Shown: positions 26,633 to 34,655, numbered from the stretch's first letter. The stretch is 64,000 bases of DNA from CAIQPS01 sp963843455 (GCA_963843455.1 CAWJKE010000010.1:186001-250000), one strand, 5' to 3'. Numbers and translations are program-made. Notes: generated from the letters alone by a model not told the origin.

Positions 26633-26920
26633 CTACAGGTATTCCAGCCGCTTGGCGACGACGGACACGGCCTTGCGCTCTTCGCCGTCCTTCTCGTAGA
26701 CGTCCTGCCGCAACGAGCCCTCGACGGCGATCTTCCGTCCCTTGCCCAAATGGTCTCCGGCGGCCTCAGCCTGTGAGTTCCACGCTTTGATGCGGAAGAA
26801 GTCCGCCTCTTCCGCGTTCCGGTCCACCGCCAGGATGAAGCTCGAGACCTTCGACCCACCGTTCACCTCCTTGACTTCCACGTCGGTGGCCAGGCGGCCG
26901 ATCAGGTGCACGCTGTTCAT
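26633..26920 (-). CDS. ssb: Short single-stranded DNA-binding protein, OB fold only
   Basis: 95 residues. The OB-fold pattern of bacterial SSB is visible: MNSVHLIGRLATDVEVKEV, SSFILAVDRN, DFFRIKAWNSQAE and GRKIAVEGSLRQDVYEKDGE. It stops right after the fold and has no flexible linker or acidic DDIPF-type tip, which standard SSBs use to recruit repair partners. The true start is the ATG at 26920 preceded by GAGGAGGAAGACC; a longer frame upstream is not supported. Its promoter region and first 42 codons occur again at 30857-31134. It is probably a secondary SSB (for stress, phage or plasmid DNA, or competence), with the main ssb elsewhere. Confidence 0.88.
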   Translation of the reverse strand: MNSVHLIGRLATDVEVKEVNGGSKVSSFILAVDRNAEEADFFRIKAWNSQAEAAGDHLGKGRKIAVEGSLRQDVYEKDGEERKAVSVVAKRLEYL

Positions 26921-27003
26921 GGTCTTCCTCCTCCTCTGGACCTTCGCTACTTGCCCCACAGCCGGGCGGGGCCCCTTCCAGGGTCTCGGTCCATTTACCG
27001 GCC

Positions 27004-27065
27004 CCGGGGAGATGCAGCGTAGCGGGAGGACGGCACGGGGCGAATACAACCAAAGATGGAATCGC
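27004..27065 (-). promoter_or_regulatory. ssb promoter module, copy A
   Basis: On the minus strand a conserved block gGCGATTCCATCTTTGGTT at the far end is followed by -35-like TTCGCC, 17 bases and -10-like TACGCT, then CATCTCCCCGG. The same arrangement and spacing recurs at 31073-31134 although the 17-base spacer itself has diverged. Conserved ends with a diverged spacer of fixed length is what a promoter plus operator would look like. Confidence 0.55.
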
Positions 27066-27141
27066 TTCCGGTCGTTTCTCCGGTGCCCGTCAACCCACCT
27101 TGAAGACCGTGTCAACTCTTTGAAGCCCTCATACGTGTCTA

Positions 27142-27762
27142 GTGCGAAAGCAGGACAATAGACAGCAGCGTGGAGACGGGGCGGGCTCGGTGTTGAGACA
27201 AAGCGCCGCATGCGGGTTGGGGAGCGTGACCAGTTTGGGCGACTGGACCGCGAGCAAGACCAGGATCCTGGAACGGGCTCGCTACGCGTGCCCCGAGGAC
27301 GTCTTCGAGCAGAACTACGATCGTCTCGTCCTGGCTTTGACGATCCTCGCGGGCGAAAGAGAAGCAGCCGCCGACGCGGTTCAGGAAGCGTTCGTGCGGC
27401 TCGTGCGGGGTTGGGATCGTCTATCCGCGTACGAAGATCCGGCCGGCTGGGTCCGGAAGGTCGCCCTGAACCAGATCTACGACCACCGTCGAGCCATATG
27501 GCGGCAGGCCCGGCTTCTGCTCCGGATGAGACAGCAGTACGCCGCGCCTTTCGGGGCGTCCGCCGGCGATGAGGCAGTGTGGGAACGCCTGCAGACCTTG
27601 CCGCTCAAGCAACGCACAGCACTCGCACTCTATTACGTCGACGGACTCACTGCGCGCGAAGTGGCCGAGACCATGCAGGTGTCCGAGGGCACCGTCAAGC
27701 AGCACCTCCACCGAGGCAGGGAGACGCTGAGGGAGTCGATGAGAGGACCGCGCGATGAATGA
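27142..27762 (+). CDS. ECF-type RNA polymerase sigma factor
   Basis: 206 residues. Region 2 is visible as VFEQNYDRLVLALTILAGER and DAVQEAFVRLVRGWDRL, and the region 2.4-like stretch as DPAGWVRKVALNQIYDHRR. Region 4 has LPLKQRTALALYYVDGLTAR and MQVSEGTVKQHLHRGRETLR. The N-terminal 28 or so residues are not family-like, so the GTG at 27190 or 27226 may be the true start. Its stop overlaps the next start by four bases (ATGA). The next gene encodes a membrane protein with a cytoplasmic tail and a large outer propeller, the expected place of an anti-sigma factor. Confidence 0.9.
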   Translation: MRKQDNRQQRGDGAGSVLRQSAACGLGSVTSLGDWTASKTRILERARYACPEDVFEQNYDRLVLALTILAGEREAAADAVQEAFVRLVRGWDRLSAYEDPAGWVRKVALNQIYDHRRAIWRQARLLLRMRQQYAAPFGASAGDEAVWERLQTLPLKQRTALALYYVDGLTAREVAETMQVSEGTVKQHLHRGRETLRESMRGPRDE

Positions 27763-29801
27763 CGACATCGAACTCCGAGGAGACTTTGAAGCGGCTGGCC
27801 GGCCCTGCCGCCGATCGCGGCGGGGTCTGGAGCGCCATAGAAGCGCGGGCTGCGGTCGGGGGACAAGCGACGTCGGACGCAGGGCAGTGGCGCGCAGAGC
27901 GGTCGGGGGCGGGACGATCCGCCGCGGTCCGCAATACGCGCCGTCTCGGGCCTCGCTTCGCGACGGCGGCGGTTCTCGTGGTGATCCTCGTCGCCGCTGT
28001 GACGATCGGGGCTTTCGTCGGCGTGCGGCATCTCACTCGTCCGGACTTCGTGCTGCGGATTACCGACAACGGGAACGATTCCGCGACCGGAAGCGGAACC
28101 TCGGGGGCCGGCAGCGGGACATGGGAGCGCCTCCCGTTGCCGGCCGAACCCGGGGCCGTGGAATCTTTGGTCGTAGACCCCCGGACCCCCTCAACATTGT
28201 TCGCCAGAACGAGCGGCGGCGTGTACACGTCCACCGACGGAGGGTCGTCCTGGATGCAGACACTGAGCTTCTCGGCGATAGCCGGCCAGATGCTCGCCGC
28301 CGAATTCGATCCCGCGGATCCCGCCACGATCTACCTGCTCGTCATCCCACGGGATGGGGTGGCGGCGCGGCTCATTCGATCGGATGACGGCGGGGTCAGC
28401 TGGGCAGAAGCCGCCGGCAAACCCCCCAAGTTTTTCGGCGTATGGACATCTGGCATCTGGTTCGACACCACCCGGTCCCCCTCGATCGTCTACACCCTCG
28501 GCGGTTCCGGGGTCGTGCGGTCGACGGATCGTGGCGAGAGGTGGACGGAACTTGGCCCCCAGGAGGCTGAGGCGGTCATGGATGCGAGGTGGCGCGGTCC
28601 TGTGTTGTCGGCTGCTGCCGATCAAGCTCTGAGCCACTTTCTCGCTTCCTTCAACGGCACCGTCGTCGATGCAGCGACAGGTATCGTCGTGGGCGTCACC
28701 GTCCCCGGCCCAAGCGTCGAGAAAGGTACGTGGGCGGGCTCCGTGGCCATCGACCCGGCTGATCCTTCGGTCTTCTACGCGGCCACTAGAGCCGGGGTTT
28801 ACAAGTCGGCGGATGGCGGCGCGACGTGGAGTAGCGCGAGCGCCGGTCTGGCCGATGCGGCCACGAGGAGCGTCGCGCCAGAGCCCATGGACCCAGCGAC
28901 CGTCTACGCCAGTGCTCCTTCGGGGATCTACCGGTCCACCACAAGCGGGGCTGAGTGGACCCGGATCCTCGACGGGGAGGGCTCCGTGGTCGTCGCGCCC
29001 TCGGCCCCGTCGCGGGTCTACGCCTGGACTTCCGCCGGCCTATACCGGAGCGACAACGGAGGTGACACGTGGATCGGGCTGACCGGGATGGGGCTCACCT
29101 CGTGGTACTCGTTGGAGCCCGACATCAACGGGCACCCAGCAAGCGGGCTGGTCCTGGTCGCGGCAAAAGATCCGGACGTGGTCTTCGCCGTTTCGTCAAG
29201 CCGGGACCGGGCGGGCACGAGTTTGTACCGCTCGAGCGACGGCGGCGGCGCCTGGACCGAGGTTCTCGCGGGCGCCGGATTCATCGTGCCCGATCCCAAA
29301 AACCCTTCGACGCTGTTTGCCGCCGCGGGGAACTGGGTGTTCAAGTCACTCGACGTCGGACGCACCTGGACGGCTGTCTCTCCCGGGGGCTGGGATGACG
29401 CCGTGGTCGACATTGCCGTGAATCCCCTGGACCCCTCGGTCTACGTGATCCGGTCCTCGAGCGGAGAGTTCTCACTCCAGCGATCGGGGGACGCTGGCGC
29501 CACGTGGGAAGAGGTGCGCGTCGAGGTCCCGGCTAAGTCGGTCCGGCGAGTGTTGCTCGACATTCGCAACAGCGGAGGGCTGTACGTCCTCACGTTCGAC
29601 CAGGTTCCAAGCTTGGTGGGAGGGGGCTTGGTGAGAGCGGGCATCTATCACTCCGCCGACGAAGGAGTGTCCTGGGAGAACATCGGCAAAGGACTACCGA
29701 GAGCCGGCTACTACTCGATCGCTCTGGACCCCGGCTCCCAAACGGGACTGTACGTAGCTACCGCGACCGGACTCTTCAAGTGGGTACCAAACAGCCGGTG
29801 A
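27759..29801 (+). CDS. Membrane-anchored BNR/sortilin-type propeller protein, candidate anti-sigma factor
   Basis: 680 residues. A cytoplasmic tail of about 66 residues has no Cys or His, so it lacks the zinc-binding anti-sigma motif. One transmembrane helix covers residues 67-88 (FATAAVLVVILVAAVTIGAF). The rest is outside the membrane and carries about ten Asp-box repeats of the S-x-D-x-G-x-x-W type: STDGGSSW, SDDGGVSW, STDRGERW, SADGGATW, STTSGAEW, SDNGGDTW, SSDGGGAW, SLDVGRTW, SGDAGATW and SADEGVSW. These form beta-propellers as in sialidases and sortilin VPS10 domains. No sialidase catalytic residues are recognisable. The ATGA overlap with the sigma gene argues for coupled synthesis in fixed ratio. 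The anti-sigma role is inferred from position and topology only. Confidence 0.85.
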   Translation: MTTSNSEETLKRLAGPAADRGGVWSAIEARAAVGGQATSDAGQWRAERSGAGRSAAVRNTRRLGPRFATAAVLVVILVAAVTIGAFVGVRHLTRPDFVLRITDNGNDSATGSGTSGAGSGTWERLPLPAEPGAVESLVVDPRTPSTLFARTSGGVYTSTDGGSSWMQTLSFSAIAGQMLAAEFDPADPATIYLLVIPRDGVAARLIRSDDGGVSWAEAAGKPPKFFGVWTSGIWFDTTRSPSIVYTLGGSGVVRSTDRGERWTELGPQEAEAVMDARWRGPVLSAAADQALSHFLASFNGTVVDAATGIVVGVTVPGPSVEKGTWAGSVAIDPADPSVFYAATRAGVYKSADGGATWSSASAGLADAATRSVAPEPMDPATVYASAPSGIYRSTTSGAEWTRILDGEGSVVVAPSAPSRVYAWTSAGLYRSDNGGDTWIGLTGMGLTSWYSLEPDINGHPASGLVLVAAKDPDVVFAVSSSRDRAGTSLYRSSDGGGAWTEVLAGAGFIVPDPKNPSTLFAAAGNWVFKSLDVGRTWTAVSPGGWDDAVVDIAVNPLDPSVYVIRSSSGEFSLQRSGDAGATWEEVRVEVPAKSVRRVLLDIRNSGGLYVLTFDQVPSLVGGGLVRAGIYHSADEGVSWENIGKGLPRAGYYSIALDPGSQTGLYVATATGLFKWVPNSR

Positions 29802-29884
29802 GGGGCCGGCGGGAACGGAGGGAGAGATGAACCTGAAGTGTTTGGGAAGCGACAGAAGGAGACCGCGGAGCGCACGCTTCACGG

Positions 29885-30784
29885 TTGGTCCTCGTCGCGG
29901 TGGTTGTCGGAATCGTCGCCGGATCGAGTCTGGCGGTGACCTCCTGCGGAAGCCATCCGGTCGCCCAAAGCGGCACCGTCGTCCAGAAAGTCATGGCGGG
30001 CTGGGGCACCAAGGATCCGGCGGTCCTCGCGCCCCTCTACCCGGCCGCATACAAGGGCTACGACGCCCACTTCCCCGACGCCACGATAGACAAGCAGGCG
30101 GCGGACAGCATGCTGCAGGACCCCAGTTGGTGGAAGAGCTTCGACTTCCAACCCGAGACCTACTTCGTCTCGGCCGACGGCAAGCTTGCCGCGATGACAG
30201 GACTGATGAGCATACCCTCCCTGGGCCTGCAGCAGGTTCCTAGCGGTTCGCTCTACGGCCTCGTCAAGGGGCAGGTCACCTTTTCGTTCGACTACTACGG
30301 CGGCGCGCCAAGCCAGACGGCGCCGGCGCCGGACTTTCCTCAGACGACCATCGATCCCGAATCGAGCGAGGCGAAGACGGCAAGGGCCGACGCGACTGCC
30401 ACGCTCAAGAGGTGGGTGGCCGCGTACAACGGCAGAGATGCCGAAGCATTCCTCGCCTCGTACGCGGGAAGCGCCACTTACGTGGACCTGGTGGCTCCGA
30501 CATGGCGAGTGCTGAGCAAGAGCGAACTGGCGGCCGACGTAGCCTCACACTTCCCTCGGGTCGAGTTCAAGTCGAGCCTGGGTCCGGCGCCGGCCGCGAC
30601 GTCACCGTTGGTCGACGGATTCTTCGTCTCCGCGGACGGCCGATATGCCGCGGCGCAAGGAAGCTACATGGACGCCGGAATGAGCGCCGCCGAACCGATG
30701 CTCATTCTCCTGAAGATAGAGGCGGGCAAGATCGTCGCACAGTACAACTACATGCTCACGGATGGGGGCCTGTTGCAGCAGTAG
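29885..30784 (+). CDS. Secreted lipoprotein with two NTF2/SnoaL-like halves; probable frameshift at its start
   Basis: 299 residues from a TTG start. It begins directly in a hydrophobic core (LVLVAVVVGIVAGSSLAVTSC, lipobox Cys near residue 21) with no charged n-region. In the neighbouring frame, ATG 29827 follows GGAGGGAGAG and reads a basic stretch, SDRRRPRSARFT, ending exactly where the hydrophobic core begins. Removing one G at 29883-29884 joins them into an ideal signal peptide. The mature part has two related halves (residues about 25-135 and 160-299), each starting with a TKDPAVL- or NGRDAEAFL-type helix and containing a YFVSADGKLAAM or FFVSADGRYAAA strand, as in SnoaL/NTF2-like folds. 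It follows the sigma/propeller pair and may belong to that unit. Confidence 0.75.
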   Translation: MVLVAVVVGIVAGSSLAVTSCGSHPVAQSGTVVQKVMAGWGTKDPAVLAPLYPAAYKGYDAHFPDATIDKQAADSMLQDPSWWKSFDFQPETYFVSADGKLAAMTGLMSIPSLGLQQVPSGSLYGLVKGQVTFSFDYYGGAPSQTAPAPDFPQTTIDPESSEAKTARADATATLKRWVAAYNGRDAEAFLASYAGSATYVDLVAPTWRVLSKSELAADVASHFPRVEFKSSLGPAPAATSPLVDGFFVSADGRYAAAQGSYMDAGMSAAEPMLILLKIEAGKIVAQYNYMLTDGGLLQQ

Positions 30785-30856
30785 CCCGTCGGAGCCGCCG
30801 GTTAGCTCGGCAGGCAGGCACCTCGGGGCCGAAGGCGAGATCGAGTAAGTCCCCGC

Positions 30857-31006
30857 TCAGAGTGATTCCTGTAGTAGAAGTGCGAAGTCCGCCTCTTCGG
30901 CATTCCGGTCCACCGCCAGGATGAAGCTCGAGACCTTGGAGCCGCCGTTCACCTCCTTCACGTCTACGTCGGTGGCCAGACGGCCGATCAGGTGCACGCT
31001 GTTCAT
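30857..31006 (-). pseudogene. Truncated duplicate of the ssb 5' end
   Basis: From the ATG at 31006 the first 42 codons copy the ssb gene at 26920 almost exactly (one change seen, Glu to Asp near residue 15), up to EEADF. The sequence then diverges to ALLLQESL and a stop, giving 49 residues that cannot complete an OB fold. The duplication extends upstream through the ribosome-binding site and promoter module. It is the remnant of a segmental duplication or of a second ssb deleted from its 3' side. Confidence 0.85.
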
Positions 31007-31072
31007 GATCATTCCTCCTCTACACGCGGTGGATCCCTCTGCCCCCGCCGGCGCCGTTGAGGCTCGACCGAA

Positions 31073-31134
31073 CCGGGGAGATGGAGCGTAGCGGGAAGAG
31101 AGACGGGGGCGAATACAACCAAAGTTGGAATCGC
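31073..31134 (-). promoter_or_regulatory. ssb promoter module, copy B
   Basis: The minus strand repeats copy A with one change in the 29-base far block (31134-31106) and the same TTCGCC-17-TACGCT spacing, although the spacer differs. It now drives only the truncated ssb fragment. It also lies 48 bases from the start of the divergent plus-strand gene at 31182, which may use part of this region. Confidence 0.5.
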
Positions 31135-31181
31135 CGCGCTACGTTCTAAACCAGTGACCCTCTCCAGCCGATAGCTGTAGT

Positions 31182-31484
31182 GTGACCAATCGAAGCGATA
31201 ATCATCCACCCTCGGCCGCGGCTCTTGCCGTCTTCTGCCGGCATTGTTCGTCCCCGCTCGTTCAGGCATCTGACTGGACGAAGGAGGACGATTCGCGCTG
31301 GAGGGTGCGGCTGTGGTGTCCGGAGTGCTGGCGAGAGCATATCGCGGTGCTCGATAGGGCTCAGGCAGCCTGCCTCTCCTTGGCTGTTGAAGAAGGTTTT
31401 GCCGCCGTGCTCGAAGCCTTTGAGGGCCTCGAAACAATCGTCACTAGTGAGCCCGGGAGCAGCCGAGGGCGAAACCCCAGCTAG
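31182..31484 (+). CDS. Small Cys-rich (zinc-ribbon-like) hypothetical protein
   Basis: 100 residues. Two CxxC pairs, CRHCSSPL and CPECWRE, are separated by about 25 residues (including WRVRLWC) and look like a four-cysteine zinc ribbon. A helical segment follows (DRAQAACLSLAVEEGFAAVLEAF). The GTG start lacks a good ribosome-binding site. The gene is divergent from the truncated ssb. Function unknown. Confidence 0.6.
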   Translation: MTNRSDNHPPSAAALAVFCRHCSSPLVQASDWTKEDDSRWRVRLWCPECWREHIAVLDRAQAACLSLAVEEGFAAVLEAFEGLETIVTSEPGSSRGRNPS

Positions 31485-31541
31485 CCACCCGCTGGCCTCC
31501 GCTGTCTGCCACCTGTTACGCTCCGACCGGCCCCTCCCAGT

Positions 31542-32045
31542 TCAGCGCTCTTCCCACCCGATCAGATCTGGAGCACTCTCCGAGCTGCGGGACAACTGAA
31601 GCAGCGCATCCTTATATTTGGAATGCCGTAATCCGATGAGTTCGGTCACGAGCTGGAGGAACCGCCACAGATCGGCGGTCACTGCGTCCGACGTGGAGTC
31701 GAGATAGATCTCGCCCGAGCCGGCCCCCGCGCCCTCCACCTCTTTGACGGCATGGAACACGGTCTTGCTGACGACCATGTCTATCGACGGGTCGAGACCC
31801 TGCTCGTCAAGGCTCCGAACGACCAGGCCCCCGTCTGTCATGCGGACCGGGCGCGGACCGGCTGCCACGGCCGGACCCGGGATCAGTTCCACCACCACTG
31901 CTCCCCGGCGGCCCGGGTAGCGGAAGGGCGTTTGCACGTGCACCCGCTCCCCGGCCAGAAGCCGCTTCCGCAATCGCGGCTCTTCCACGACGAGGCGGAT
32001 GAGGTCCTCGTAGCCCGGATCAGTCACTCCGCCGACCACTCTCAC
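31542..32045 (-). CDS. DUF1828-like hypothetical protein
   Basis: 167 residues with the pattern of DUF1828-type proteins: VHVQTPFRYPGRRGAVVVEL, then the strand-turn VRMTDGGLVVRSL and a C-terminal helix bundle (LWRFLQLVTELIGLRH). Proteins of this type are sometimes found near mobile or defence genes, but nothing here fixes a role. RBS GGAGAGGTGAG before ATG. It is six bases downstream of the next gene on the same strand. Confidence 0.7.
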   Translation of the reverse strand: MRVVGGVTDPGYEDLIRLVVEEPRLRKRLLAGERVHVQTPFRYPGRRGAVVVELIPGPAVAAGPRPVRMTDGGLVVRSLDEQGLDPSIDMVVSKTVFHAVKEVEGAGAGSGEIYLDSTSDAVTADLWRFLQLVTELIGLRHSKYKDALLQLSRSSESAPDLIGWEER

Positions 32046-32051
32046 CTCTCC

Positions 32052-32426
32052 TTAGGAAGTGGGGGGATGGGAGATCTCCCCGTCCGGCCCGGCCGGGGGT
32101 TCGTTTTGGCCGCCGGCGGCTGTTCGCTCCCTGCCGGCCGCCTTCGCTTGAGCATCGGCTTCGGCCTTGGCGGCGGCCTCGGTTCTGATCTTCAAGAGTT
32201 GGTCCTCGAGCCGCGAAAGGTCGTCCAGTACCTTCTGGCGGACTGCTTGGTCCACCGCACGGCCTCGATAGAAGTCGAACACGAGATAGCCGAGCTTTTT
32301 GGCCAGCCCGTCCATCTGCATCTCGATCTGCAATTCGCCGAGTTTGCTCTTGCCCTTGTCTAGGGCCTTCTCGATCTCCCGGGTGGCCTGTTCCAGTCCG
32401 TCTCCGACTTTATCCACGAATCCCAT
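32052..32426 (-). CDS. Hypothetical helical protein
   Basis: 124 residues, start ATG after GAAAGAGGGTGCGC. It is mostly helical and charged: DGLEQATREIEKALDKGKSK, then QMDGLAKKLGYLVFDFYRGR and a coiled-coil-like KVLDDLSRLEDQLLKIRTEA. The C-terminal 30 residues are Ala/Gly/Pro-rich and disordered. No family is recognised. It precedes the DUF1828-like gene by six bases and is probably co-transcribed with it. Confidence 0.7.
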   Translation of the reverse strand: MGFVDKVGDGLEQATREIEKALDKGKSKLGELQIEMQMDGLAKKLGYLVFDFYRGRAVDQAVRQKVLDDLSRLEDQLLKIRTEAAAKAEADAQAKAAGRERTAAGGQNEPPAGPDGEISHPPTS

Positions 32427-32568
32427 CTGCGCACCCTCTTTCCCCGACCTCGCTCAAGGCCGTGTGCCGCTTCCGATCAACAATCGTCCTTTTCCCAATC
32501 TAACGATTGAGCACGCCAGACGCAACGCTATCGAGCCGGCGTCCACTCCCGCTGATATCATTCGGCCC

Positions 32569-33936
32569 GTGAATAGTGTCGTTCCTTTTCGCGCCTGGCG
32601 CTACGCTCCCACCGCCGGTGACCCGGCCCTGCTGGTGGCGCCTCCCTACGACGTCATCGGGCCCGACCTCCAGTCTCGCCTGTACGCCCGCAGCCGGCAC
32701 AACGTGGTGCGGGTCGATCTGGGGATGACCACACCCAGCGACAACGACTGCGATAACCGCTACACGCGCGCCGCCGTACAACTCCGGGAGTGGAAAGATT
32801 CCGGCGTGCTCACCCGCGACGCGGTGCCGACCCTCACGTTCGTAGAGGAGCAGTTCACCGGTCCAGACGGCCGGGCTCGAGTCCGCCACGGGTTTCTCGC
32901 AGCCGTGCGCCTCCACGCGTTTTCCGAGGGGGTCGTCTATCCCCACGAGCAGACCTTCTCCGGTCCCAAGGAGGACCGCTTCGAATTGATGGACGCTACG
33001 GCGATGAGCCTCAGCCCGGTCTTTCTGCTCTACGACCTTCCGGGGGATGGTATCACCAGCGCCTGGTCGGCCGGGTCGGGCGCGCGCCCACCCGCAACCG
33101 TGGTCACCGACGAGGACGGCAACACTGTGAAGCTGTGGCCAACATCCGACCCCGTCCTGCTCGAGACTGTCGGGCAAGATCTGGTGGCCGCTCGTTTCAT
33201 CATCGCCGACGGCCATCACCGGTATGAGACGGCCCTTCGCTACCGCGACCACCGGCGGGAGCAACACGAAGAGTTCGCGAGCCTCGATGAGCGCGATCGG
33301 CCACCCGGCGGGGCGCCGCCTGCCTACGAGTACGTCCTCGCCTACCTCAGCAACGCAGCCGACCCGGGACTCGCCATCTACGCCACCCATCGCCTTGTCA
33401 ACGGGGTCGACCCGGAGAAGATAGCGGCGCTTCCACGGGCCCTCGTCGAGACGTTCGCCGTCGAGCCATTGCCGCCGACCGAGTCTGGCATCGCGGGAGT
33501 ACGCGCGGGCATCGAGCACTTCCTGGCCTCGCACTCCAGGGGAGCCTTTGGGGTCTGGGCACCCGCCGCCGGCAAAGCGTACGGGCTCCGCCTGCTTGAT
33601 CACGTCGCCGCTATCAGCGCGACCCCTGGCCACACCCAGCTGTATCAGGCACTCGACGTGACCGTCCTGCAGAAGCTGATACTGGAACAGGCCCTCGGTA
33701 TCTCTCCGGAAGGCCTTGCAGCCGAGACGAACGTCGCCTTCTTCAAGGACGCGGGCGACGCCTTCTCCAGGCTCGAGAATGGCGAATTCCAGGCCGGCTT
33801 CTTCATGAACCCGACCGGGCTGGAACAAGTCCGCGAGGCCGCCCTTGCCGGAGAACGCATGCCGCACAAGGCCACTTTCTTCTATCCCAAGCTGCCCACG
33901 GGCCTGGTCTTCCAGGACCTGGGCGGATCACTGTAG
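32569..33936 (+). CDS. DUF1015 family protein
   Basis: 455 residues, GTG start at 32569 (NSVVPFRAWRYAP). The open frame extends to 32299, but those 90 codons are antisense to the helical protein gene and Ser/Pro-rich, so they are excluded. DUF1015 motifs are LLVAPPYDVI near residue 20, a HNVVRVDLG strand, GVVYPHEQTFSGPKEDR, and FIIADGHHRYETALRYRD. The last resembles a nucleotide or metal-binding centre. The family is widespread but biochemically poorly defined. Confidence 0.9.
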   Translation: MNSVVPFRAWRYAPTAGDPALLVAPPYDVIGPDLQSRLYARSRHNVVRVDLGMTTPSDNDCDNRYTRAAVQLREWKDSGVLTRDAVPTLTFVEEQFTGPDGRARVRHGFLAAVRLHAFSEGVVYPHEQTFSGPKEDRFELMDATAMSLSPVFLLYDLPGDGITSAWSAGSGARPPATVVTDEDGNTVKLWPTSDPVLLETVGQDLVAARFIIADGHHRYETALRYRDHRREQHEEFASLDERDRPPGGAPPAYEYVLAYLSNAADPGLAIYATHRLVNGVDPEKIAALPRALVETFAVEPLPPTESGIAGVRAGIEHFLASHSRGAFGVWAPAAGKAYGLRLLDHVAAISATPGHTQLYQALDVTVLQKLILEQALGISPEGLAAETNVAFFKDAGDAFSRLENGEFQAGFFMNPTGLEQVREAALAGERMPHKATFFYPKLPTGLVFQDLGGSL

Positions 33937-33977
33937 TACGCACCGCAACAGAGAGAACTGCTGACAGGAGGATCGTC

Positions 33978-34622
33978 ATGAAGGTCGCGCTGATCGGAGC
34001 AACGGGATTCGTGGGGTCGCAACTGCTGAACGAGGCTCTCAACCGGAATCATGAGGTGACCGCCATCGTCCGCCGGACCGAACGATTGCCGGTGCGCCCG
34101 GGCCTGAGGGCCGAAGCAGCCGACATCATGGACACCGACGCCCTCGCCGCTCTTCTTGCCGGCCACGACGCGGTCATGGCCGCCTACAACCCCGACCGGA
34201 CGGTACCGGGCGACGTCTTCGAGCGCATGGTGGCGGGCGCCGGAGCGATCATCGAGGCGACCAAGAAGGCAGGTGTGAAGCGGTTGCTGGTGGTCGGGGG
34301 CGCGGGAAGTCTGGAAGTGGCACCCGGCCAGCAGGCGATCGACCAGCCCGACTTCCCGCCGGAATGGAAGGGGGGAGCCGGCGGCACCCGCCAGTTCCTC
34401 TACCTGCTCAAGGCAGAGCCCGATCTAGACTGGACCTTTCTCAGCCCGGCGGCCGTGCTGCAGCCTGGCGAGAGGACGGGCACGTTCCGCCTCGGAGGAG
34501 ACCAGATGCTCGTCGATGCCGAAGGCCAGTGCCGGATATCGACGCAGGACTACGCGGTCGCTATGATCGACGAGTTGGAGAACCCGAAGCACACGCGGAA
34601 GCGCTTCTGCGTCGCGTACTAA
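33978..34622 (+). CDS. NAD(P)-binding Rossmann protein (atypical SDR/NmrA-like)
   Basis: 214 residues with the dinucleotide-binding start MKVALIGATGFVGSQLLNEA (GxTGxxG type) and VTAIVRRTERL after beta-2. A segment, RLLVVGGAGSLEVAPG, and WTFLSPAAVLQPGERTG are typical of the YwnB/BVR-B-like atypical short-chain group, which act as flavin or quinone reductases or regulators. RBS ACAGGAGGATCGTC before ATG. It stands alone between DUF1015 and ymdB. Confidence 0.88.
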   Translation: MKVALIGATGFVGSQLLNEALNRNHEVTAIVRRTERLPVRPGLRAEAADIMDTDALAALLAGHDAVMAAYNPDRTVPGDVFERMVAGAGAIIEATKKAGVKRLLVVGGAGSLEVAPGQQAIDQPDFPPEWKGGAGGTRQFLYLLKAEPDLDWTFLSPAAVLQPGERTGTFRLGGDQMLVDAEGQCRISTQDYAVAMIDELENPKHTRKRFCVAY

Positions 34623-34655
34623 GGGAGGCTCGTCCGGCTGCGCCGGACGTCGCCC

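Noticed and set aside
26633..31134. Insertion sequence or transposon carrying ssb
   Set aside because: No transposase, terminal inverted repeats or target duplications are visible around either copy; a simple segmental duplication is enough.
32299..32568. N-terminal extension of the DUF1015 protein
   Set aside because: It is antisense to the helical hypothetical gene and Ser/Pro-rich; the domain starts at GTG 32569.
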